Shown piece after piece: positions 57,685 through 64,000 of a stretch of DNA of 64,000 nt. A program made the translations under genes and the position numbers. Position 1 is the stretch's first letter. Every line of letters begins with the position of its first letter. The notes under the pieces are model-generated. The model made no database searches, was not told the DNA's origin, and saw nothing but the letters and a program-made list of their open reading frames with translations. Source of the stretch: CAVONB01 sp963697205 (GTDB taxonomy: Bacteria; Pseudomonadota; Alphaproteobacteria; Rhizobiales; Hyphomicrobiaceae); assembly GCA_963697205.1 (NCBI GenBank), contig CAVONB010000006.1, positions 466,772-530,771 on the forward strand. The letters are read 5' to 3'.

Positions 57685-58539
57685 ATGAAGCCGAGACCTT
57701 TCGCCTACGTGCGGGTCAGTACCCTCGACGAAGCCTTCGATCTGCTGGACCGGCATGGCGATGATGCTTGCCTCCTGGCTGGAGGCCAGAGCCTATTGGC
57801 TTCACTGAACATGCGGCTATCCGCTCCTGCCGTGCTCATCGACATCATGCATATCCAAGGGCTCAGCGGGGTGACGAGCCGCGAGGGTGTCGTCAGCATC
57901 GGAGCTCTGACCCGCCACGCCGAGGTCGAGATATCACCGATCATCGCTCGGGAAGCACCGCTGATCGCCGCTGCCGTTCCGCATGTGGCGCATCACGCCA
58001 TCCGCAGCCGCGGCACATTTGGCGGCAGCATAGCCTATGCTGACCCTGCAGCCGAGTTCCCAGCGGTCTGCTGTGCGCTCGAAGCGACGTTCGTCCTACG
58101 CAGCCGGGAAGGGGAACGCCGGGTGGCCGCGGACGACTTCTTCCTTGGACTGTTTCGCACAGCCCTGCGCCCGCGCGAGATCCTGACCGCGATCGAAGTG
58201 CCTGCCGCCGGTAAGGACGACATCTTCGCATTCGACGAGCTGTCGCGCAGGCAGGGCGACTACGCCATCGTCGGCTTGGCGGCAAAGGCGTCGCTGCGCA
58301 ACGGCCGGCTTGGCGGAGTGCGGCTTGCCTATCTGGGCGCCGGTGTCCGCCCCTTGCTTGCGCTAGCGGCCAGCGCGGCCCTGCAAGGCCGTGTTGACGA
58401 TGCCGCTGCGATCGATGCGGCAAAAGCTGCTCTCGCCGCAGATCTCGACCCGCCCTCCGATCTCAACGGCCCAGCTGAAATGAAGCTGCATCTCGCCCGG
58501 GTACTCACGGGACGTGTCCTTGCCCGGATGACGGGCTGA
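57685..58539 (+). CDS. Molybdenum hydroxylase FAD-binding subunit
   Basis: A 284-residue CutM/CoxM-type subunit. The FAD motifs are A-G-G-Q-S-L-L-A near residue 32, R-S-R-G-T-F-G-G-S at mid-length, and a C-terminal CO_deh_flav_C domain. It delivers electrons between the 2Fe-2S subunit and the acceptor. It is followed by the 2Fe-2S subunit gene with a 29-bp gap and lies divergent from the large subunit, 196 bp away. Confidence 0.93.
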   Translation: MKPRPFAYVRVSTLDEAFDLLDRHGDDACLLAGGQSLLASLNMRLSAPAVLIDIMHIQGLSGVTSREGVVSIGALTRHAEVEISPIIAREAPLIAAAVPHVAHHAIRSRGTFGGSIAYADPAAEFPAVCCALEATFVLRSREGERRVAADDFFLGLFRTALRPREILTAIEVPAAGKDDIFAFDELSRRQGDYAIVGLAAKASLRNGRLGGVRLAYLGAGVRPLLALAASAALQGRVDDAAAIDAAKAALAADLDPPSDLNGPAEMKLHLARVLTGRVLARMTG

Positions 58540-58568
58540 CTACCTCCCTCTCGATAAGAGAAAGCCCC

Positions 58569-59060
58569 ATGGACGATCATTTCGACGTCGATCTTGAAGT
58601 CAACGGGCAGCGCGTTCGGCGCCGCGTGCCGGCGCGCATGAGCCTTGTTGATTTCCTTCGCAACGAACTGGAACTGACCGGCAGCCATGTCGGTTGCGAG
58701 CACGGCGTGTGCGGCGCGTGCACCGTCATGATCGATGGCTCCATCGCGCGCGGCTGCCTCGTGCTAGCCGCACAGGCGAGCGGGGCGAGCGTGCGCACGA
58801 TCGAAGGGCTTTCGGAAACGGGAGAAATCGCCGACCTCCAAACCGCCTTCCACGAACGAAATGCAAGCCAGTGCGGGTTCTGTTCGCCGGGCATGCTCGT
58901 AACGGCGCAAGATCTTCTATCGCGCAAAAAAGAGGTCACCCGCGAGGAAATTCGCGCCAGCATCTCGGCCAACTACTGCCGCTGCACGGGCTACGAGGCC
59001 ATCGTCGACGCCATCGATACGACGGCGCAGAAGCGCGCGGCTGCAGCAAGGCGGCCTTGA
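58569..59060 (+). CDS. Molybdenum hydroxylase 2Fe-2S subunit
   Basis: A 163-residue CutS/CoxS-type subunit with both clusters: the plant-ferredoxin type C-E-H-G-V-C-G-A-C (with a later C) and the helical domain C-G-F-C-S-P-G-M-L with C-R-C-T-G-Y-E. A twin-arginine signal is absent. It completes the three-subunit hydroxylase. Confidence 0.95.
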   Translation: MDDHFDVDLEVNGQRVRRRVPARMSLVDFLRNELELTGSHVGCEHGVCGACTVMIDGSIARGCLVLAAQASGASVRTIEGLSETGEIADLQTAFHERNASQCGFCSPGMLVTAQDLLSRKKEVTREEIRASISANYCRCTGYEAIVDAIDTTAQKRAAAARRP

Positions 59061-59235
59061 GAACAACGCTCCTTGTTTGGTTCAGGCGTTGCTCCGCGCG
59101 CACTGCTTGCCAAAGCGGGCCTAAGATTTGTTCTAACTTGAGCTGGTAGACGCGAGTTTCCGTAGCGCCTGGTACGACCTGCCCCATAGGCACGGCCTTT
59201 GCGGTTCCAGCTTCCCGGTCCCAATTGATCTCGTG

Positions 59236-60222
59236 TTACTTCACTGCCATCGGATTAATTGGTGAACCCACGGCGCGCGTGATCGGCAATGGCGGGGCGC
59301 AGAATAGGAACTCGTAGACTTTGTCAGCCGCGCAGTCCGCAGCAAGGGCGTCGAGACGAAAAATCTCGCCCATGGTGATGCCGATCATCGGGATGACAAT
59401 CCAGTGCCACGGCTGGAACGTGGCGTCCGTCTCGTTGGGGATCACCTCGCAGCCCCAGGTGTCGGCACAGATCGCCGCAATCTCCTTGTCCTTGATCCAA
59501 TGTGCGGTGTGAAAAGATAACCCCGGGGCGTCCCCACCAGCATACCCGCCCCAATCGCCCATCTTCAGGCAGCGCTCCATCTGGCCCGTGCGAAAAATGA
59601 CGAAGTCACCACGGCGGATCTCGACCCCTTGTGCGCTGGCACAGGCATCGAGATCCTCAGCGTCGATTGCAGTGCCATCGTCGAGACTTTCGACACCCGC
59701 CCAACGGGCGATGTCAAGCAAAACGCCGCGGCCGAACATTTCGCCCTTCACCTTGTCGATCGAGCACTTCAGAGCCCCGCGCGAACCAACCAATTCGGCC
59801 GGATAGCCATTCCACATCTTGCCTTCGTTGAAGACGTGGCCGAGCGCGTCCCATTGCGTACCGCTCTGCAACGGCATCGACACAGCGTCGTCGGCGTATT
59901 GGCCGGCATACTTCTTTCCAGGCGCCGGCTTCTGGTAGCCGGAGACGGCATCCGTGCCCGTCGCCAACATCGTGTGAATCGGGTTCCAGCGACCACCAAA
60001 CAAGCCGCGCTGGGGACCCTCGTCGTCGAAATTGAGCCCCAGGGGAAAGCACTTGCCCTTCCTGACCAGTCTGGCGGCGGCGGCGCGATCGGCGTCGGTG
60101 ATGTAGTTGAGCGTCCCCTTTTCATCATCGGGGCCCCACTTGCCCCACTGTTTGCAGTCCTGGGACACCTTGCGGATCAGTTCTATGTCGAAGCGAAACT
60201 TCTCATCGCTGTAATGGTGCAT
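59236..60222 (-). CDS. Cyclase-family (kynurenine formamidase-like) hydrolase
   Basis: A 328-residue cyclase-family protein. The metal-binding D-A-L-G-H-V-F motif (from H-x-G-T-H-x-D in relatives) is present as Q-W-D-A-L-G-H at mid-length, preceded by G-T-Q, with R-G-V-L-L-D-I-A and the C-terminal P-W-H-W-I-V-I-P-M-I-G-I. Such enzymes open lactam or formamide bonds in heterocycle and tryptophan catabolism. The ATG at 60222 is preferred to a TTG five codons upstream. Divergent from the TRAP operon. Confidence 0.88.
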   Translation of the reverse strand: MHHYSDEKFRFDIELIRKVSQDCKQWGKWGPDDEKGTLNYITDADRAAAARLVRKGKCFPLGLNFDDEGPQRGLFGGRWNPIHTMLATGTDAVSGYQKPAPGKKYAGQYADDAVSMPLQSGTQWDALGHVFNEGKMWNGYPAELVGSRGALKCSIDKVKGEMFGRGVLLDIARWAGVESLDDGTAIDAEDLDACASAQGVEIRRGDFVIFRTGQMERCLKMGDWGGYAGGDAPGLSFHTAHWIKDKEIAAICADTWGCEVIPNETDATFQPWHWIVIPMIGITMGEIFRLDALAADCAADKVYEFLFCAPPLPITRAVGSPINPMAVK

Positions 60223-60331
60223 GGCGCTCTCACTCAATCTTGATCGATGCGGCCTGACAGGGCTTGGTGGCCGCTCTTGCGGGCTTGGAGGCTGTCAACT
60301 GGACGAGGTCGTCGGGGCCGGGCAAAGATCG

Positions 60332-60379
60332 TCGCTCACTTTCGTCTCGGCTCACCTTCGTTCCGGCTCACCTTCGTGT
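60332..60379. repeat. Three tandem 16-bp units (iteron-like operator array)
   Basis: Units at 60332, 60348 and 60364 share CGGCTCACCTTCGT (the first unit has three changes). The two right units are identical over 14 bp. The 16-bp period places them one and a half helix turns apart. They could be a regulator-binding array. Confidence 0.6.
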
Positions 60380-60441
60380 CGTGTCGCCCCCGATCGCCGT
60401 GCGGGGTCGACCTGACGCCTCTGATACTTGTCCAACTGCGA

Positions 60442-60458
60442 CAATTATGCACTAATTG
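60442..60458. promoter_or_regulatory. Perfect AT-rich palindrome, operator candidate
   Basis: CAATTA-TGCAC-TAATTG: two 6-bp arms without mismatch and a 5-nt spacer, in otherwise GC-rich DNA. It lies between the cyclase and TRAP start sites and is the best operator candidate for this island. Confidence 0.6.
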
Positions 60459-60601
60459 CCACGCCCCTCAACCGAACGTTTGTATGGGATATCCAGCCAC
60501 GACAGTTCGGCTGAGATGGGCCGGGCCTGACTTGCACGGCACCGAAGATGCCGGTGGTAAGGCACCAAGGGCTCGATAGCCATGGAGCAAGGGAGGACGT
60601 G

Positions 60602-61111
60602 GTGCAGACGCTTTTTCGCGACGTCGGCCGGCTTCTGAATGCTGTAGCGGCCAGCTGGATGTTTCTGCTCGCCTTCGTTGTCCTGATTGACGTCTTGGGC
60701 CGTGGGCTCTTCAACGCGCCACTCGTCGGCATCCCTGAGATCATCGCCAACTCGATCGTCGCCGTGACGTTCCTGCAATTGCCTTACGCCATCAGTGCGG
60801 GCGGCATGATCCATACGCCTATCCTGCTCGGGGCCATGCCGGAAGGCCTCAAGCGCTTCATCGAGACGCTCATCATGTTGACCGGCGTGACCCTGTTTGC
60901 GGCGCTGGCCTATGCATCGTGGGAACCGACGTCGAACGCGTGGGATACCGGCGAATATTTCGGCGAGGGCGCGCTGCGGGTGCCGACCGTCTACACGCGC
61001 GTCATCATTGTTGCGATGTCGGTCCTGTCGGCGCTCGCCTACATCGGCCTCGCCATCGGGGCGGCGACCGGGCGCTATAGCATGATTGCCAAGACTGAAG
61101 ACCAGCCCTGA
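60602..61111 (+). CDS. TRAP transporter small permease (DctQ family), second system
   Basis: A 169-residue protein with four membrane segments; V-L-I-D-V-L-G-R-G-L-F-N and I-A-N-S-I-V-A-V-T-F are typical of DctQ. The start is a GTG with GGGAGG six bases before it; ATG starts upstream are not better supported. It heads a Q-M-P operon, the reverse order of the first TRAP system (P-Q-M). Confidence 0.86.
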   Translation: MQTLFRDVGRLLNAVAASWMFLLAFVVLIDVLGRGLFNAPLVGIPEIIANSIVAVTFLQLPYAISAGGMIHTPILLGAMPEGLKRFIETLIMLTGVTLFAALAYASWEPTSNAWDTGEYFGEGALRVPTVYTRVIIVAMSVLSALAYIGLAIGAATGRYSMIAKTEDQP

Positions 61112-61152
61112 GACATTGACTTGAAGCGCATGGACACGAGGCGATACCTGCA

Positions 61153-62469
61153 ATGACGATGGTAGTTCTCGGCAGCCTGGCTCTCCTGCTTGTCCTCATC
61201 GTGCTCGGCTGGCATATCGCCGTCGCATTGACCATCGCGAGTGCGCTTGGCGTCTACCTTATCTTCGGCAACCTCAACGCGGTTCTGACGCTGTTTGCAT
61301 CGACCGCCTTCGAGGCGATCCGCGACTATGTATTTGCCGTCGTGCCTTTGTTCGTTTTGATGGGCGAGTTCATCGCGCGATCGGGCGCTGCAAGCGATCT
61401 TTATCGGTTCATCGACCGCTCGCTGCGCGGCGTCCCCGGACGTCATGGCGTCGCAACCGTCGGAGGCAACGCCGTTTTCGCCGCCGTTACCGGCGTCAGC
61501 ATCGCGTCGGCTGCTGCCTTCACCAAGATCGCCTATCCCGAGATGGTGCGGTTGGGGTACTCCAAGCAGCATGCAGTCAGCGTCATCACGGGCAGTGCCT
61601 GTCTTGGCATGCTGATCCCGCCGAGCGTGCTGCTGATCATCTGGGGTGTGCTGACCGAAGATTCGATCGGTGCGCTCTTCATGGCCGCCGTGCTTCCGGG
61701 CATGCTGCTCGCAGCATTGTTCGCTGGCTACGTCGTGCTCTCCGCGATTTTCAATCCTAAGGCCTGGGGCAACGTCGACAGGAATTCAGTGTTCGATGAG
61801 GAAGCGCTCAATCGCACGGAGCTGATCAGCATCATTCTCATCCTGGCGCTGATCGTGCTTGTTATCGGCGGCATCTGGGGTGGTCTGTTTACACCCACGG
61901 AAGCGGCCAGCATCGGAGCCATCGGCGGCCTCGTCGTCGCACTAATTAAGGGTACGCCACGCTCCGAGCTGTGGAAGGCCATCACCGAATCCGGGCGCAC
62001 ATCCGCACCCATCCTCCTTCTCCTGATCGTCGGCCAGCTCTATTCGCGCCTGCTCTCGATCGGTGGCATCACCGGCATCATTCAGGGCGCTTTCGGCGGC
62101 GCAGCACTCGATCCGTGGGTGCTGCTGGCCTTCATGGTCGGCATCTGGTTCATCCTTGGCATGCTGCTCGATTCCGTTTCGATCCTGCTGCTGACCGTGC
62201 CGCTGTTTGTGCCGCTGGCCAAGGCGGCAGGCTGGGACCCAATGGCCTTTGCAGTGATGGGCGTTCTGGCGGTCGAAGCCGGCTTGCTGACGCCGCCGTT
62301 CGGCCTGCTGGTCTTTGCCGTCAAGGCCTTCTTGAAGGACGACGAGGTCACGCTCGGGATGATGTTCCGCGGGGCGGTGCCGTATTGGATCCTCTTGCTG
62401 CTCGTGATCGTGCTGGTGGGTCTGTTTCCCCAGCTGGCGACTTGGCTGCCCAAGCTCATGATAAGTTGA
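61153..62469 (+). CDS. TRAP transporter large permease (DctM family), second system
   Basis: A 438-residue channel protein with about 12 membrane segments. DctM signatures V-P-L-F-V-L-M-G-E-F, T-G-V-S-I-A-S-A-A-A-F and L-I-P-P-S-V-L-L are present. It lies 41 bp after dctQ and 96 bp before the binding-protein gene. Confidence 0.93.
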   Translation: MTMVVLGSLALLLVLIVLGWHIAVALTIASALGVYLIFGNLNAVLTLFASTAFEAIRDYVFAVVPLFVLMGEFIARSGAASDLYRFIDRSLRGVPGRHGVATVGGNAVFAAVTGVSIASAAAFTKIAYPEMVRLGYSKQHAVSVITGSACLGMLIPPSVLLIIWGVLTEDSIGALFMAAVLPGMLLAALFAGYVVLSAIFNPKAWGNVDRNSVFDEEALNRTELISIILILALIVLVIGGIWGGLFTPTEAASIGAIGGLVVALIKGTPRSELWKAITESGRTSAPILLLLIVGQLYSRLLSIGGITGIIQGAFGGAALDPWVLLAFMVGIWFILGMLLDSVSILLLTVPLFVPLAKAAGWDPMAFAVMGVLAVEAGLLTPPFGLLVFAVKAFLKDDEVTLGMMFRGAVPYWILLLLVIVLVGLFPQLATWLPKLMIS

Positions 62470-62565
62470 GGCACAACCAACGAAAGGAGGCCGAAGCGAC
62501 ACGAACGCCATCTTCGGAAGCTCCGTCGGCCTGAGGCGCGGAGCCGATAAATGGGAGGAAAGCAA

Positions 62566-63677
62566 GTGAAGGTCATAAAGGGTATGCGTCTGACACTACG
62601 CTCACTGGGCATCGGCCTTGTCGGCGCGGGAGTTGCCGCGGCGGGGCTCGCCGTCCCGGCCGGCCCTGCTAAGGCGGAGGAATTTACTCTGCGGATCGGG
62701 GCGGGCCATCCCGTCATCAAGCTCGGCTATGTCGGGGCGGCACAGAACTTTTTCAGCCCGAAGTTTCTCGGCGAGTCGCAACCGAGACGAAGCATACGAT
62801 CAAGTGGGTCGAAGCCTACGGGGGCACCATCGCCAAGCTGTCTGAAATGACGGATGCCGTGAAAAATGGATTGCTTGACGTCGGCGCTATCAGCCAGCCA
62901 TTCGATCCAACGAAGTACTTCCTACACAATCTGCCCGCCTACATACCCTTCCAGTCAGGAGACCCCTTGCAGGTTGTGCGGGCGATGCGCCGTGTCCATG
63001 ACGAGATCCCGTATTTCCGAGAAGTATTCGAGAAAAAATGGGGCCAAAAGCAGCTCGGCATCGCGGGTCAGGCGAGCTATGGCCTGGGCACCAAGTTCGC
63101 CTGGGAGAAGTTTGATGACCTGAAGGGGCACAAGCTTTCGGCTGCCGGTCCAAATCTGCCTTGGATTAGTGGCATCGGCGCGACGCCCGTGCAGACCAAC
63201 CTGAACGAAGCCTACAATGCCCTGCAATCGGGCATATATGAAGGGCTCGTGATCTTCCCTGCACCCTGGTACGGCTTCAAGCTGCACGAAGTCGCCAAGC
63301 ACTTTAAGCTCGTCGACTTCGGCGCGGTGCCATGGGCTTGCCTGACGATGAACCTTAACACACGCAAGCGGCTGCCGCCCGAGGTCGTGAAGATCATGGA
63401 TGAGGTCGGCCAACGCTACGAAATCGTGTCCGCCTATATGGAAATGCAGTGGCACGAAGACGCCAAAGTGCAGCTAACGGCAGCGGGCTCGACGGTCACG
63501 ACATTGCCGGATGCGGAACGCGGCAAGTGGGCGGCCCTACTCAAGGATCTTCCCAACAAGCAGGCACAGGAAGCCAAGAAGCGCGGCATGCCCGGTCCGC
63601 AAGCCATCAAGCTCTACATCCAAGCGTTGAAGGACCTGGGGTACAAGTTCCCATACGACTACAAGATTGATGACTGA
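62566..63677 (+). CDS. TRAP transporter solute-binding protein, second system (one frameshift)
   Basis: A TRAP binding protein of about 370 residues with a signal peptide ending near A-K-A-E-E, then E-F-T-L-R-I-G-A-G-H-P. A missing base near 62774 breaks the frame; after it T-K-H-T-I-K-W-V-E-A-Y-G-G continues as expected, with F-D-D-L-K-G-H-K-L later. The start is a GTG preceded by GGGAGG; an ATG 15 bases earlier is possible. It closes the catabolic island, and its substrate is probably that of the Mo hydroxylase. Confidence 0.85.
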
Positions 63678-63723
63678 GGGCACCTGGCCCCAACTGCCTA
63701 GACGGGTCCAATTGTTCGATACG

Positions 63724-63751
63724 CGGGCTGCCGGTTCGATCCGGCAGCCCG
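63724..63751 (+). terminator. Intrinsic terminator of the second TRAP operon
   Basis: A perfect 11-bp stem (CGGGCTGCCGG with CCGGCAGCCCG) and a six-base TTCGAT loop, followed by TTCTACTTC. It lies 47 bp behind the binding-protein stop. The sequence beyond it to the window end shows no supported gene. Confidence 0.85.
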
Positions 63752-64000
63752 TTCTACTTCAACGCCATCGTGGTCGGCGCGGATGCTGTCGGAAAATTGC
63801 AGATGGCATCAGGGACTAGCTAACGGAATGCTGCGCGGGAGCCGCCTGTTCAGAAATTGGTCCTCCGCAAAGCGGGTGCAAACCGCTGCCGGGGCTGTGA
63901 CACGCGGCATCGGCAGGCACTGGCACGAGCGCCGCGCGGGTCAGAACTCCCGATCCAATGATTGACCTTCGATGTGCGGGGTCCGACGACAAGCCGTCGT

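Larger units (their letters stand above)
60223..60601. other. Divergent regulatory region between cyclase and TRAP operon
   Basis: No gene here. It contains three 16-bp tandem units (60332-60379), an AT-rich 17-bp palindrome (60442-60458) and about 140 bp of leader before dctQ. This layout fits a bidirectional promoter with operator sites. Confidence 0.65.

Noticed and set aside
55107..59060. Aerobic carbon monoxide dehydrogenase (coxMSL)
   Set aside because: The large subunit lacks the Cys-bearing A-Y-x-C-S-F-R active-site loop, and the gene arrangement is not the cox order.
63730..63745. GGTTCGATCC resembling a tRNA T-loop
   Set aside because: The surrounding bases form a perfect terminator stem, and no acceptor stem, anticodon arm or CCA-compatible end can be drawn.
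63783..63965. Frame of 60 codons at the end of the window
   Set aside because: It follows a terminator, has no Shine-Dalgarno site and an arginine-rich random-looking sequence.

Overview
The window is GC-rich, densely coded DNA from an alphaproteobacterium, most likely of the order Hyphomicrobiales. The main evidence is the cell-cycle pair divK-pleD next to DUF3572, rpmG, NUDIX and DUF983 genes, together with tripartite (TctC/Bug) and TRAP solute-binding proteins, an Omp25-type barrel, and several alphaproteobacterial domain families (DUF2852, DUF2314).

Layout. 0-10 kb: tail of a Bug protein, a molybdopterin oxidoreductase, a two-domain peptidoglycan hydrolase, a pair of paralogous small secreted proteins, DinB, and a complete TRAP transporter (P-Q-M). 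10-25 kb: housekeeping and metabolic genes (ndk, AhpD-like, GYF-domain membrane protein, methyltransferase, PepSY protein, glyS, Bug/HbpS pair, trhO). 25-28 kb: a GST / unknown 364-aa protein / UGSC-motif operon. The third gene contains an in-frame TGA followed by codons for Gly-Ser-Cys and a bacterial-type SECIS hairpin 11 nt downstream. It is a strong selenoprotein candidate and the main discovery of the window. 28-36 kb: outer-membrane barrel, catabolic dehydrogenase/amidohydrolase pair, divergent copA/csoR copper defence, and a three-gene cobalt-type nitrile hydratase (or thiocyanate hydrolase) with a HupE/UreJ metal permease. 36-43 kb: class A PBP, D-tartrate dehydratase-like enolase, a lower-GC accessory gene lying between structured repeats, and a ROK kinase. 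43-51 kb: divK-pleD, rpmG, NUDIX, DUF983 and a translationally coupled serine protease/FHA pair. 51-55 kb: uvrA, then a DUF4258 toxin-like pair bracketed by a 142-bp direct repeat. 55-64 kb: a catabolic island with a molybdenum hydroxylase (large subunit divergent from the FAD and 2Fe-2S subunits), a cyclase-family hydrolase and a second TRAP transporter.

A family of multi-hairpin intergenic elements ending in poly-T lies directly behind several plus-strand genes (about 40.3, 41.9, 54.1 and 54.9 kb). Its stems show compensatory base changes, and copies bracket two accessory units.

About 30 single-base frame disruptions, mostly +1, interrupt seven genes. Twenty-two of them are in the PBP and uvrA genes. 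The protein is conserved on both sides of every break, so they look like sequence errors rather than decay. Those genes are therefore listed as CDS spans with the shift positions noted.
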